From UBA5336 sp964492485 (GTDB lineage: Bacteria > Pseudomonadota > Alphaproteobacteria > Caulobacterales > Hyphomonadaceae): 32,574 nt of DNA. Numbering within the stretch: position 1 is the first letter of the stretch; each line of letters begins with the position of its first letter. Positions 8,132 through 17,004 of the stretch are shown piece by piece. The notes under the pieces are model-generated. The model did not search any database. It was given only the letters and a program-made list of their open reading frames with translations, and was not told the origin of the DNA. The stretch covers positions 1 through 32,574 of the forward strand of contig CAZBKM010000024.1 of the NCBI GenBank assembly GCA_964492485.1, in the 5' to 3' direction. The translations under genes were made by a program, and so were the position numbers.

Positions 8132-8944
8132 TCAGACCTCGACACAGACGCTGACGGGGGCGTGGTCGCTCGGTTTCCAGCCACCACGATAAGCTAGGTG
8201 GATTTGGTAGGTGTCCACGGCAACGCGTCCATTGGCCCGTTCGCAGGCCCAGAGATGGTCGAGCCGACGCCCGCGATTGCTGGCCGCCCAATCCTTTGCG
8301 CGGTAGCTCCACCAGGTGTAGAGCTTCTGCCCGTCGCCCACCTTTTCGCGGGCGATGTCGGTAAAGCCGCCCGCTGCGCGCGCCGCTTCGAGCCGCCGGG
8401 TCTCCATCGGCGTGTGCGACACGATTTTGAGAAGCTGGCGGTGTGACCAGACATCGTTTTCATGCGGCGCGACATTCAGGTCGCCTGTCAGGATCAACGG
8501 CGCCGCGGCCCCGCTGGCGCGACGTGCGGCGTAGGCCTCGCGCATCGCCTCCAGGAAGTGAAGCTTGTGGGCGAACTTTGGATTGGCTTCGGGGTCCGGG
8601 ACGTCACCGCCGGCCGGAAGGTAGATGGTGTGGACCTCGAGATCGCGGACCCGCGCACCGAGTACCCGGGCATGGCCCTCGCGGCAGAGATCGGGGACCT
8701 CGACCGGTTCGATGGGATGGCGCGAGGCAATGGCCACCCCGTGATGACCGCCGCCCTGGCCTCGGACCAGCACGTATGGCAGCCCCATGTCCTGGAAGGC
8801 GCGAACGGGAAACTCGCCGTCGCGGCACTTGGTTTCCTGCAGGCAAAGGACATCTGGCCGCGTTTCTGCGACGAAGGCTGCCACATTGGGGGCGCGCAGC
8901 CGCACCGAGTTTATGTTCCAGGACGCGATCTTGAGGGAAGACAT
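8132..8944 (-). CDS. xth: Exodeoxyribonuclease III (AP endonuclease)
   Basis: Member of the Xth/APE1 endonuclease-exonuclease-phosphatase family that cuts at abasic sites and trims damaged 3' ends in base excision repair. Conserved motifs appear in order: KIASWNINSVRLR at the N-terminus, LCLQETKC with the metal-binding Glu, VHTIYLPAGG, the active-site GDLNVAPHENDVW and the final SDHAPV with the catalytic Asp-His. The ATG at 8944 gives the family's standard N-terminus and 270 residues. Upstream in-frame codons to 9034 add a poor, low-complexity extension. It lies downstream of ftsK and lolA on the same strand, but a gap of 290 bases with its own palindromic elements suggests a separate promoter. 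Confidence 0.95.
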   Translation of the reverse strand: MSSLKIASWNINSVRLRAPNVAAFVAETRPDVLCLQETKCRDGEFPVRAFQDMGLPYVLVRGQGGGHHGVAIASRHPIEPVEVPDLCREGHARVLGARVRDLEVHTIYLPAGGDVPDPEANPKFAHKLHFLEAMREAYAARRASGAAAPLILTGDLNVAPHENDVWSHRQLLKIVSHTPMETRRLEAARAAGGFTDIAREKVGDGQKLYTWWSYRAKDWAASNRGRRLDHLWACERANGRVAVDTYQIHLAYRGGWKPSDHAPVSVCVEV

Positions 8945-9124
8945 GGCTCGCCTTTGAGCGCGCCACCCGCCGGACGTCAATGCGCCCGAGCCTGGGGGGA
9001 CGGGCTCGGGCGCTTGAGACGCGTACGTCTGCACCGGGAGGGGAAGGGACCGGTGATAGGCAGGGCGACCTTGCGGCTCGGGGTCAATACCGCTTTGGCC
9101 TCACTGCCTATGTTGCATATTTGC

Positions 9125-9167
9125 CACTTGAAGCCGAAAGTTCAAGTGAACTTCTGTTTATCACTTG
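9125..9167. promoter_or_regulatory. Clustered CACTTGA palindromes (possible operator)
   Basis: In the 290-base gap between lolA and the exonuclease gene there are three half-sites in alternating orientation: CACTTGAA (9125-9132), TTCAAGTG (9141-9148) and TCACTTG (9161-9167). The first two form a perfect 8-base inverted repeat with an 8-base spacer. CAAGTGA (9143-9149) and TCACTTG form a perfect 7-base inverted repeat with an 11-base spacer. The segment is visibly richer in A/T than the flanks. This looks like a binding site for a dimeric regulator controlling the leftward exonuclease gene. No regulator is identified. The rest of the gap shows no gene. Confidence 0.45.
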
Positions 9168-9179
9168 GCTGTTGCTGAA

Positions 9180-9198
9180 ATGCCGAAACAGCCGGCAT
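9180..9198 (-). terminator. Possible terminator after lolA
   Basis: ATGCCG and CGGCAT (9180-9185 and 9193-9198) can pair around a 7-base loop. Read on the minus strand the hairpin is followed by TTTCAGC, a weak U-tract. It lies 37 bases past the lolA stop codon, where a terminator is expected. The short stem and weak tail make this uncertain. Confidence 0.3.
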
Positions 9199-9234
9199 GT
9201 GCGCTTCGTCGGGACGCACGCCAGGTCCGCCGCC

Positions 9235-10080
9235 TCACCGGCGTCGGCGGTCCTGCTCTTCTTCAAAGTCCTCGATGACGAAGAGACGCGGATTGAGACG
9301 CACCCCGGTCTCCACATCCGACAGTTCGACGGCCGTCACACCGCCATTCGCGTCGCGCGTCCGCCAGCCCAGAAGCTCAAGGGTGTCGGCCTCGAAGACG
9401 AGTGTGAGCGTGCCCTCCGCCTCGCCGGAGCGGTCGCGCAGGGCTATGGTGACCAGGCCCCGGCCACGCTGCACCGAAAGGATCTCCGCCTCGGCCCCGA
9501 AATCCAGTCTGTCATCCAGAAGCAGGTTCAGCGGCGTGGAGGCCAGTGGCACCCGGTCCACGGTTTCCAGCTCGGAGTCGCGAACGGCCACGGTGGTCCC
9601 GTCTGCGGCGATCGTGATCGGCGTCGGATCGTCATAGTCGAAGCGCATCCGACCCGGTCGGCGCAGGGCGAAGTCGCCACGGGTGATCTGGCCTTCCGGG
9701 TCGACCTGCACGAAGCGTCCGCGCGCGGTCTCCACGCTGGCCAGCGCCTCGGCCGCGGCGCGCACCACATCCATCCGCTCGGTCTCGGGCACGTCTGTGA
9801 GACGGTCCGCGTCCGGCGAAGGCACCGCCTCGGTGGCCGGCGCAGGCGCCGTCTCGACGCTGGACGCAGGCGCGCGCGGCGGGGGATCGGCGCGCTCCAT
9901 GGTCACAGGGGGCTCTGCAGACACGGTCCCGGCGGGCTCGGCCTGCGCCAGGTGGACCGGGACGGAGACGACCTCGCGTGCGGGTTCCGTCGCGGCGTGG
10001 CGGATGGGGTCGGCCGACGGGGCCAGGCCGGCGGCCAGGGCGGCGGACAGGGCGGTCAGGCTGATGAGTGCGGCGTACAT
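9235..10080 (-). CDS. lolA: Outer-membrane lipoprotein carrier LolA-like protein
   Basis: Periplasmic LolA-family chaperone that shuttles lipoproteins to the outer membrane. The product has 281 residues. A signal peptide spans about residues 1-22 (hydrophobic, ending near GLAPSA). An unusually long Pro/Ala/Glu-rich linker of roughly 75 residues follows. The LolA fold starts near residue 100: LASVETARGRFVQVDPEG, LRRPGRMRFDYDDPTPITI, PLNLLLDDRLDF and the C-terminal VELSDVETGVRLNPRLFVIED. The ATG at 10080 is preceded by GGAGGCAAGG. It follows ftsK on the same strand with 104 bases between, an arrangement common in this group. The linker is the only odd element. Confidence 0.88.
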   Translation of the reverse strand: MYAALISLTALSAALAAGLAPSADPIRHAATEPAREVVSVPVHLAQAEPAGTVSAEPPVTMERADPPPRAPASSVETAPAPATEAVPSPDADRLTDVPETERMDVVRAAAEALASVETARGRFVQVDPEGQITRGDFALRRPGRMRFDYDDPTPITIAADGTTVAVRDSELETVDRVPLASTPLNLLLDDRLDFGAEAEILSVQRGRGLVTIALRDRSGEAEGTLTLVFEADTLELLGWRTRDANGGVTAVELSDVETGVRLNPRLFVIEDFEEEQDRRRR

Positions 10081-10184
10081 CCTTGCCTCCTTAAGGCTGG
10101 GGATCCTGCAGTCTCCCTAGCGCGGCGTATCAGCAGCAATAAGGCAGGACAAAGGCGGCCGCGCCACGCTTCGATGCGTGCCGT

Positions 10185-12623
10185 TCAGGTTTCGCTGTCG
10201 CCGCGCCTCAGGACCTCACGCTTTCCCGCATGATTGGGGGCGGAGATTACGCCCTCCTCTTCCAGCCGCTCGATCAGCGAGGCGGCCTTGTTGTAGCCGA
10301 TCTTCAGCCGGCGCTGAACGTAGGAGGTGGAGGCGCGGTCATCGCGGACCACCACCGCCAGCGCCTGGGCGTAGAGGTCTTCTTCCCTGTCACCGGTTGA
10401 GGTGCCCAGCATCGCGTCCATCACGGGCGAGGAGTCTTCCGGCTCTTCCAGGATCTCCGGGACATAGTCCGGCTCGCCACGGGCCCGAAGCCAGTCGACG
10501 ACCGCCTGGACCTCCTCGTCCGAAACGAACGGGCCGTGCAGGCGCTTCGTCTTCACGCCGGCCGCCTGGTAGAGCAGGTCGCCCATGCCCAGCAACTGCT
10601 CCGCGCCCTGTTCGCCCAGGATCGTTCGGCTATCGATCTTGGTCGTCACCATGTAGGAGATGCGCGTCGGGAAATTGGCCTTGATCGTGCCCGTGATCAC
10701 ATCGACGGACGGGCGCTGCGTTGCCGTGATCAGGTGTATGCCCGCCGCCCTGGCCATCTGGGCCAGACGTTGCACGCACCCTTCGATCTCCTTGCCCGCC
10801 ACCATCATCAGATCAGCCATCTCATCGATGACGATCACGAGGTTCGGGATATGGTCGGTGGGCAGATGCTCGGTTTCATGGACAGGCTTGCCGCGCTCAT
10901 CGAAACCGGTCTGAACTTGGCGGGTCATCGGTTCGCCCCGCGCCCGGAACTTCGCCGCCTTGTCGTTGAAGCCGGCCAGGTTGCGAACGCCCGCCTTGGA
11001 CATGAGCTCATAGCGGCTTTCCATCTCGCGCACGGCCCATTTCAGGGCGTTCACCGCCTTGGTGGGATCGGTCACCACCGGAGACAGGAGATGGGGAATG
11101 CCCTCATAGATCGACAGTTCGAGCATCTTCGGGTCGATCATGATGAAGCGGCATTCCTCCGGCGGGAGCCTGTAGATGAGCGACAGGATCATCGCGTTGA
11201 CGCCAACCGATTTGCCGGAGCCGGTCGTCCCGGCGATCAGCAGGTGGGGCATCTTCGCGAGCTCGACCACGGTCGGCTGGCCGCCGATATCCTCACCCAG
11301 CGCCATGGGCAACTTCGCCCTGGACTGTTTCCAGGCTTCCGACTGCAGCAGGGTCCGGAAGTAGACGGTCTCGCGATCCGGGTTGGGCAGTTCGATCCCG
11401 ATGGCATTCTTCCCGGGGATCACCGCCATGCGGGCCGACTGCGCGCTCATCGACCGAGCAATGTCATCGGCGAGAGAGATGACCCGGGCGGATTTCACGC
11501 CCGGCGCAGGCTCGAGCTCGAACAGCGTCACGACCGGACCCGGCCGGATTTCCTTGATCCGTCCGCGCACCCCGAACTGTGACAGCACGTCGGACAGGTG
11601 GCGCGCCGTGTCCAGCAATGCCTGCTCGTCGACGCCAGCCCGACCTCCCGCCGGCTGGCTCAGGAGGTCGATCGGCGGCAGCAGGGCATCCTTGCCGCCA
11701 CGCGTCTTCGCCTTGCGGACCGGCGCGGACGCGGCGGTTGCAGGGGTGGGCGGCACCACGGCATCCTCCGGCACCGGGTCACGCGACGGCCTGGCCGACG
11801 CCGCACGGTCTGGCGCGACCGGCACATCTGCACTGCGGGGTTCCGGCCCGGCGAGCAGGTAATCCTCATCCTCCCAGGAGGGCGGACCGGCCTCGGCCCG
11901 ACGGCGCCTCAGGGCCCCCACACCGGACCGAAGGAGCCGCCAGGCACCCAGGCCGCTCCAGCGCGCAAGGGCGAAGCCTGCGGACATGAGACCCTGACCG
12001 GACCGGCCGGCTGCCTTCGACAGCGCACGCGCGTCGCGGCGCCCAAATCCCATGGCCGACAGACCGGCAAGCAATGCCGCGATGGCGAGGACGCCACCGG
12101 TCACCGGACCTGCGCCAGGCAGCAGCAGCGCATCGAGCGGCAGGCGCGCGAGACCGTAAAGTGCATCGCCAACCACGCCGCCCAGACCCGCGGCCAGCGG
12201 CCAGCTCGCGGGGACCGGCCAGGCGGCGAAGGCCGCCGAAGAAAGTGGCACGCTCAGCGCACCCAATCCCCAACGATACAGCCGCGGCTGCCCGATCAGG
12301 ACCGTGCGCATCGCGCCACCGATCATCAGCGCGAGTCCGCCGATCCAGCTCGACCAGCCCAGCGCCTGGCGCGCGAGATCGGAAAAGATGGCACCCGCCT
12401 GACCGAACAGATTGCGGACCTCCATCCCCGTCGCGGCGTTCCAGCTCGGATCCGTATGCACATAGGACGCAACGCTTCCGCAAATGAACACACCCGCCGC
12501 GAAGGCGGCCGTCCCGGTCAGGATGCGCCAGACCGGATCGCTCACGGCGCGCGCCGTGTCGCTGTCCAGGTCGCTGTCCAGGCCTCTGGGGGTCACGATC
12601 GATACGTCCGAAGTCTTCGCCAT
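10185..12623 (-). CDS. ftsK: DNA translocase FtsK
   Basis: Septal DNA pump of the FtsK/SpoIIIE family, which moves the chromosome terminus through the closing septum and activates dif recombination. The 812-residue protein has four N-terminal membrane segments (about residues 30-190), a Pro/Ala-rich linker, then the alpha/beta motor domain with Walker A GTTGSGKSVGVN (about 463-474) and Walker B NLVIVIDEMADLMM. The C-terminal winged-helix gamma domain (STSYVQRRLKIGYNKAASLI) recognises KOPS. I chose the ATG at 12623; an in-frame upstream start at 12722 would run into the amt terminator hairpin and adds no recognisable sequence. Stop codon TGA at 10185. Confidence 0.95.
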   Translation of the reverse strand: MAKTSDVSIVTPRGLDSDLDSDTARAVSDPVWRILTGTAAFAAGVFICGSVASYVHTDPSWNAATGMEVRNLFGQAGAIFSDLARQALGWSSWIGGLALMIGGAMRTVLIGQPRLYRWGLGALSVPLSSAAFAAWPVPASWPLAAGLGGVVGDALYGLARLPLDALLLPGAGPVTGGVLAIAALLAGLSAMGFGRRDARALSKAAGRSGQGLMSAGFALARWSGLGAWRLLRSGVGALRRRRAEAGPPSWEDEDYLLAGPEPRSADVPVAPDRAASARPSRDPVPEDAVVPPTPATAASAPVRKAKTRGGKDALLPPIDLLSQPAGGRAGVDEQALLDTARHLSDVLSQFGVRGRIKEIRPGPVVTLFELEPAPGVKSARVISLADDIARSMSAQSARMAVIPGKNAIGIELPNPDRETVYFRTLLQSEAWKQSRAKLPMALGEDIGGQPTVVELAKMPHLLIAGTTGSGKSVGVNAMILSLIYRLPPEECRFIMIDPKMLELSIYEGIPHLLSPVVTDPTKAVNALKWAVREMESRYELMSKAGVRNLAGFNDKAAKFRARGEPMTRQVQTGFDERGKPVHETEHLPTDHIPNLVIVIDEMADLMMVAGKEIEGCVQRLAQMARAAGIHLITATQRPSVDVITGTIKANFPTRISYMVTTKIDSRTILGEQGAEQLLGMGDLLYQAAGVKTKRLHGPFVSDEEVQAVVDWLRARGEPDYVPEILEEPEDSSPVMDAMLGTSTGDREEDLYAQALAVVVRDDRASTSYVQRRLKIGYNKAASLIERLEEEGVISAPNHAGKREVLRRGDSET

Positions 12624-12720
12624 GCCCGAAGGCTTAGGGCGTGGTTGCTTAACGCGTCGCAAATAGCCGCAATCTTCGGCGATTTTGTGGAGCAGCCGCA
12701 GCGTGCCTGCCATTTCCTTC

Positions 12721-12757
12721 AACAGGAAAGGCCCCGGCGGAGGGTCCGCCGGGGCCT
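12721..12757 (-). terminator. Rho-independent terminator of the ammonium transporter gene
   Basis: A perfect 13-base inverted repeat, AGGCCCCGGCGGA (12729-12741) and TCCGCCGGGGCCT (12745-12757), surrounds a 3-base loop. On the minus strand the stem is followed by TTCCTGTT. It lies about 50 bases after the transporter stop codon and 98 bases before the ftsK start, so it most likely ends the transporter transcript and insulates ftsK. Confidence 0.85.
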
Positions 12758-12809
12758 GACTGATCGCGCCGGCGCCCCCGCACGAGAGCGCCGGACCATC
12801 GGACGTGCG

Positions 12810-14150
12810 TCAGTTGGCAAATTCCGGATAGGCTTCCAGACCGACCTCGGTCTTGTCCATGCCGTCCATTTCCTCTTCCTCGGACGGACGGACACCAATG
12901 GTGAACTTCAGCGCCAGCCAGACGATCGCAGAGGCGGCGGAGACGAACACACCGGTCGCGACGATGCCGATGAGCTGCACGCCGTAGCTTGCGTCGCCAT
13001 TGCTCAGCGGAACGATCAGCGTGCCCCAGATGCCGCACACCAGGTGGGCGGGAATGGCGCCGACCACATCGTCGATCTTCAACCGGTCAAGCAGCGGCAC
13101 GGTGAGCACCACCAGAACCCCGCCAATGGCACCGATCAGAACCGACAGCCCCATCGAGGGCGCCAGCGGTTCCGCCGTGATCGAGACCAGGCCGCCGATC
13201 GCGCCGTTGAAGGCCATCGTTGCGTCGACCTTTCCCTTGTAGAGGATCCCGGTCAGGATCATGGCCGCCAGCACACCGCCAACGGCCGCCATGTTGGTGT
13301 TGGCGAAGATCTTGGCCACCGAGTTGATGTCGGCGGCAGACCCCGCCGCCAGCTGCGAGGCGCCGTTGAAGCCGAACCAGCCGAACCAAAGGATGAACGT
13401 CCCGAGCGCTGCGAGCGGGATGTTCGAGCCGGGCATCGGATTGACCGTGTTGCCGGAATACTTCCCGAGACGCGGGCCGATGATGATCGCGCCCACCAAT
13501 GCGGCCCAGCCGCCGGTGGAGTGCACGAGCGTGGACCCGGCGAAATCGGAGAAGCCCATATCGTCGAGCGCGCCGGTCCCCCACTCCCAGCTTGCGACGA
13601 TCGGGTAGATGAAGGCCGTCAGCACGGCCGTGAAGATCAGGAAGGCCCACAGGTTCACCCGTTCGGCCACGGTTCCGGAGACGATGGACGCCGCGGTCGC
13701 CACGAACACCATCTGGAAGAACCAGTCCGATGCCGGCGCATAGCCCGCCTCGCTCATGACCGCGGGATCACCACCCGACCACGGTCCGGGCGTTATGCCG
13801 ACCCATTCCCCCAGGGCCCAGCTTCCCGGGTAGGCCATGTTGTAGCCGACGATCCAGAACATCAGGCCCGCCACGGAATACAGCGCGATGTTCTTCATCG
13901 ACTGCATCGCAGCGTTCTTCTTCCGCACGAGGCCCGCCTCGAGCATGCAGAAGCCAGCCGCCATGAACATGACGATCAGGCCGCCGATCAGGAACAGGTA
14001 GGAATTGTCGACATAGGCCGACGCGCCCGATTCGAGTGCGGCGAGCCGCTCCTCGATCGTGGCCTCCTGTGCTGCGGCGACCCCCGCCGCGGAAATGGCC
14101 GCCAGGGACAAAGCCCCCATCCGGCCCAACTGTCCAAAACTCAGTCTCAT
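12810..14150 (-). CDS. amt: Ammonium transporter (Amt/MEP/Rh family)
   Basis: Trimeric inner-membrane ammonium channel of the Amt family, 446 residues from the ATG at 14150, which is preceded by AAGAGGACTG. A signal-peptide-like segment (about residues 7-27, ending AAAQE) is followed by eleven membrane helices. Typical motifs are MFMAAGFCMLEAGLVRKKN, DFAGSTLVHSTGGWAALVGA (with the first pore histidine) and AHLVCGIWGTL (with the second). A short acidic tail (EEEMDGMDKTEVGLEAYPE) follows. Amt genes are often paired with glnK/glnB and controlled by NtrC, but no PII gene is adjacent here and I see no clear sigma-54 promoter in the upstream gap. The strong hairpin at 12721-12757 terminates it. Confidence 0.93.
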   Translation of the reverse strand: MRLSFGQLGRMGALSLAAISAAGVAAAQEATIEERLAALESGASAYVDNSYLFLIGGLIVMFMAAGFCMLEAGLVRKKNAAMQSMKNIALYSVAGLMFWIVGYNMAYPGSWALGEWVGITPGPWSGGDPAVMSEAGYAPASDWFFQMVFVATAASIVSGTVAERVNLWAFLIFTAVLTAFIYPIVASWEWGTGALDDMGFSDFAGSTLVHSTGGWAALVGAIIIGPRLGKYSGNTVNPMPGSNIPLAALGTFILWFGWFGFNGASQLAAGSAADINSVAKIFANTNMAAVGGVLAAMILTGILYKGKVDATMAFNGAIGGLVSITAEPLAPSMGLSVLIGAIGGVLVVLTVPLLDRLKIDDVVGAIPAHLVCGIWGTLIVPLSNGDASYGVQLIGIVATGVFVSAASAIVWLALKFTIGVRPSEEEEMDGMDKTEVGLEAYPEFAN

Positions 14151-14371
14151 CAGTCCTCTTCTCCCATCAGAAGTCCTCAACCGGTCCAGACACGCCGCGT
14201 CTGACCCCCGACGACAACCATGTTGCAGCGCGGTCGGATCGGGGGCAGGGAGAGCGCGGTCGGCGGCGCGATTCGGCAGGGGTGTGATTAACGACCGGGC
14301 AGGCGGATCGGGAAATGCTCAATTCTGCATCACCCGTGGAAACCCGCCCGCGACATACCTAGTTAGGAACA

Positions 14372-15622
14372 ATGGAAACAGCGGGTTCGAGCGATCGCGT
14401 CTACCAGGTGACCATTGTCGGCGCAGGCCCGGCGGGTGCCACACTGGCAATCATTTGTGCGAAATCCGGCCTCGACACGCTGCTCCTGGACGCCCGGCCG
14501 GCGGGCGCTGCGGCGCGGACACCCGACACCCGCAATTTCGCCATCGTCCGCGGCTCGTGGCGGCTCCTGTCCGCCGCCGGCGTCACCGATGGCCTGTCGG
14601 ACGTGGCGCAGCCGCTCGAAGGCCTCGAGGCCACGGACGGCGCACATCACTGGCTCGGCGCACCCAGCGCCTTGTTCGGCACATCGGACCTCGGACCCGA
14701 TCCGGACGCCGCGCCACTGGGACAGATGGTCGAAGCAGAGGCGCTCCAGGCGGCGCTGGACCGTCAGCTCGAGGACCGTGCGCAGCTCGACTGGCGCCGT
14801 GGGGCGCGCTTCGCGTCGCTGGTGGCGGAACCTGGACACGCGACGGTGACCCTCGAAGACGGGGCGCGGGTGCGGACAGACGTCCTGGTCGGCTGCGACG
14901 GTGTGAACTCGCCGGTCCGCCAAGCCCTTGGCATCGAGACCGATGGCCGCGATTACGGGAAGTCGGTTCTGGCCGCGAACGTGGCGCTCTCGGTACCCCA
15001 TCGCGGGATCGCCCGACAGCTCTTCACGCCCGAAGGCCCCTTCGCGACCCTGCCGCTACGCGGCGACCGTGCGAATCTGGCGTGGTACATGAAACGCGGC
15101 GCGGCCGAAGCACTGGCCGAACGTTCAGCCGAGGCCATCGAAGCCGAACTCAACACGCGGTTCGCCCGGTTCGCCGGGGAAATGACCCTCGACGGCCCGG
15201 TGCTGACCTATCCGCTGCGCCTTCAGGTGGCGCGCGCGTTGACCGGCCCCCGCTCGGCGCTGGTGGGCGATGCCGTCCGCCGGATCAACCCGCTCGCCGG
15301 ACAGGGCCTCAATCTCGGCTTCAAGGATGTCGCCGCCCTGGCAGAGGTCCTGGTCGATGCGGCCCGAACCGGGCTGCCCCTGGGCGCGGAGACAACCCTG
15401 GCGCAGTACGTGTCCTGGCGGAGGTTCGACTCCACCCTGACCGCGCTCGGCATGGACCTGGTGGACCGCACCTTCTCCAACGACAATCCACTGTTGAAAC
15501 CGCTTCGCGGTCTGGCTCTGGCGGCTGCAGACCGACTGGCGCCGATCCGTACGACGCTGGCGCGGCAGGCCAGTGCGGACCAGTCCTGGCTGCCCAAGCT
15601 GATGCGCGGCGAAACGCTCTGA
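14372..15622 (+). CDS. UbiH/VisC/COQ6-family FAD monooxygenase
   Basis: Flavin-dependent hydroxylase of 416 residues, probably acting in ubiquinone ring hydroxylation. The N-terminal FAD motif VTIVGAGPAGATLA (GAGPAG at 17-22) is followed by ARTPDTRNFAI, the second motif DVLVGCDGVNSPVRQ, and the family signature LVGDAVRRINPLAGQGLNLG (GDA at about 299-301). Several related enzymes (UbiH, UbiF, UbiL, UbiM) share these motifs, so the ring position modified cannot be told from sequence. The ATG at 14372 has a nearby AGGA. The gene is divergent from the ammonium transporter, with 221 bases between starts, and convergent with the DUF971 gene. Confidence 0.9.
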   Translation: METAGSSDRVYQVTIVGAGPAGATLAIICAKSGLDTLLLDARPAGAAARTPDTRNFAIVRGSWRLLSAAGVTDGLSDVAQPLEGLEATDGAHHWLGAPSALFGTSDLGPDPDAAPLGQMVEAEALQAALDRQLEDRAQLDWRRGARFASLVAEPGHATVTLEDGARVRTDVLVGCDGVNSPVRQALGIETDGRDYGKSVLAANVALSVPHRGIARQLFTPEGPFATLPLRGDRANLAWYMKRGAAEALAERSAEAIEAELNTRFARFAGEMTLDGPVLTYPLRLQVARALTGPRSALVGDAVRRINPLAGQGLNLGFKDVAALAEVLVDAARTGLPLGAETTLAQYVSWRRFDSTLTALGMDLVDRTFSNDNPLLKPLRGLALAAADRLAPIRTTLARQASADQSWLPKLMRGETL

Positions 15623-15629
15623 CGCCAGG

Positions 15630-15983
15630 TCAGGCCTCGCCGGCCGTGTCGATGCGCACACCCGCTTCCGCACCCAACTGGCGGAGATAGGACCAGGTGT
15701 AGATCCCACTGGAGTGGCCGTCGGAAAAGACGAGGCGAACCGCATACCGACCGACCGGTTCGGCGGTTTCCACGCGCACATCCTCCGGCACGGGCGGCTG
15801 GGGTGGCTTTGGTCCCGCGCCATGTCCACGCACTTCGGCGGAGGGGCTTTCCTCGCGCAGGACGCGGAAGGGGATGTCGAAGATGACGCCGTCATCGAAG
15901 CTCACGCGCAACGTGCCCGCCGTTCGCCGGAAGCGAAGCTCCTTCGGCCAGGGCATCGGATCGCGGGACGTGGCTGCGCGCAT
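15630..15983 (-). CDS. DUF971 domain protein
   Basis: A 117-residue DUF971 protein, the small domain also found at the N-terminus of gamma-butyrobetaine hydroxylase-like enzymes. The core is FRRTAGTLRVSFDDGVIFD, then a basic/polar linker, YAVRLVFSDGHSSGIYTW and the ending SYLRQLGAEA. The ATG at 15983 overlaps the stop of the upstream Trm112-like gene (ATGA), indicating translational coupling. It may bind an Fe-S cluster or metal, as some DUF971 proteins are proposed to, but no function is certain. A long reading-frame extension upstream is only the shadow of the Trm112 gene. Confidence 0.88.
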   Translation of the reverse strand: MRAATSRDPMPWPKELRFRRTAGTLRVSFDDGVIFDIPFRVLREESPSAEVRGHGAGPKPPQPPVPEDVRVETAEPVGRYAVRLVFSDGHSSGIYTWSYLRQLGAEAGVRIDTAGEA

Positions 15984-16192
15984 CAGGACGGTCCGTCCAG
16001 CTCCCGCGCCTCTTCCTCCAGGAGGATCGGGAGGCCGTCGCGGATCGGATAGGCGAGTCCCGCCTTCCGCGACACCAGTTCCATACGCTCGGCGTCGAAC
16101 TCCAGGGGCGTGCGGGTCACCGGACAGATCAGGAGTTCCAGCAGCCGCGGGTCGACACCGTGCCTGGGGCGTTCCGGCTCTGTCTCGGTCAA
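15983..16192 (-). CDS. Trm112 family protein
   Basis: A 69-residue zinc-ribbon-like Trm112 domain protein. The typical pattern is visible: LLELLICPVTRTPLEF, ELVSRKAGLAYPIRDGLPIL and the acidic end LEEEARELD. In eukaryotes and archaea Trm112 activates RNA and protein methyltransferases; the bacterial short forms are less well defined and often retain only one cysteine, as here. The start is a TTG at 16192 with a good ribosome binding site (AGGGAGACGACC) just upstream, and no ATG fits. It overlaps the DUF971 start by one base and probably heads a two-gene operon. Confidence 0.88.
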   Translation of the reverse strand: MTETEPERPRHGVDPRLLELLICPVTRTPLEFDAERMELVSRKAGLAYPIRDGLPILLEEEARELDGPS

Positions 16193-16264
16193 GGTCGTCT
16201 CCCTGGCTGTGATGCACCGACGTAGGTCCCCTAGATGGCGACGGTTGCCCGCGCTGGGAAGGGG

Positions 16265-16915
16265 CTATTGCGGGCGACCGTCACCGCCGGTCGGCAGGTC
16301 CATCTCCAGGAGCGCGATAAGCGTTTCGGCCCGGTCCTTCAGTCCGGGCGCCTCGACGAGGGCCTGCTTTTCGCTCACGGAGAACGGACACCCCGCACAC
16401 AGGGCGTTGACCAGCGTCTCGATCGGCGCATCCTTCGCCGCGCTCCAGTCCGCCTCCATCCCCTTCCCGGCCACATAGGCCTCCAGCGCAGACATCAGCT
16501 TGTTGCGGCTGGGCAGGTCGGTGATGTCGGGCGTGTGCAGATCGTCGGCATAGGGTGTCCAGTCCGCACGGGCCTGCCTGTAGGGCGTCGTCACATCGGC
16601 GAGTTCGTGCACACGGAACCGGCAAATCCCGGTCAGGACGATCAGATACCGGCCGTCGTCGGTCTCGGAGTAGGACGTGATCCGACCCGCACAGCCCACC
16701 TTCGCCACGTCCGGCGCGGCCTTGGTTCCGCCCACGGTCTGGACCATGCCAATCAGGCGACCACCCACCATCGCATCGTCGATCATGTTGAGATAGCGGG
16801 GTTCGAAGATGTTCAGCGGCAAGGTCCAGCGCGGAAACAAGAGCGCGCCGGCCAGCGGAAAGATCGCCAGCGTCTCGGGAAGATCCTCAATGCGCCGATA
16901 GGCGGGTGCCGACAT
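16265..16915 (-). CDS. LON substrate-binding domain protein
   Basis: A protein consisting of the N-terminal (PUA-like) substrate-binding domain of Lon protease without ATPase or protease parts. The opening ETLAIFPLAGALLFPRWTLP and NIFEPRYLNMIDDAM is diagnostic. Further conserved parts are the GCAGRITSYSETDDGRYLI strand pair and FRVHEL. Such stand-alone proteins are common in alphaproteobacteria; their job is not established. I chose the ATG at 16915 (216 residues); a TTG at 16936 would add seven residues. It lies between the thioredoxin-TPR gene and Trm112 on the same strand. Confidence 0.88.
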   Translation of the reverse strand: MSAPAYRRIEDLPETLAIFPLAGALLFPRWTLPLNIFEPRYLNMIDDAMVGGRLIGMVQTVGGTKAAPDVAKVGCAGRITSYSETDDGRYLIVLTGICRFRVHELADVTTPYRQARADWTPYADDLHTPDITDLPSRNKLMSALEAYVAGKGMEADWSAAKDAPIETLVNALCAGCPFSVSEKQALVEAPGLKDRAETLIALLEMDLPTGGDGRPQ

Positions 16916-17004
16916 GCCGTGGCCTCGTTCGCTCAATCAGGGACATGGACCGTAGCCGCCCTGTGTCGAGGGACCAACCCGTCGGAACCCGCCGAAATGT
17001 CTCT

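Noticed and set aside
8980..10233. 417-codon open frame on the plus strand
   Set aside because: Antisense to lolA, Arg/Gly-rich and low complexity at its end, without any recognisable motif.
11598..14204. 868-codon open frame on the plus strand
   Set aside because: It lies antisense to ftsK and the ammonium transporter, both certain genes. The translation is Arg/Gly/His/Pro-rich with no domain, the usual shadow of GC-rich coding DNA.
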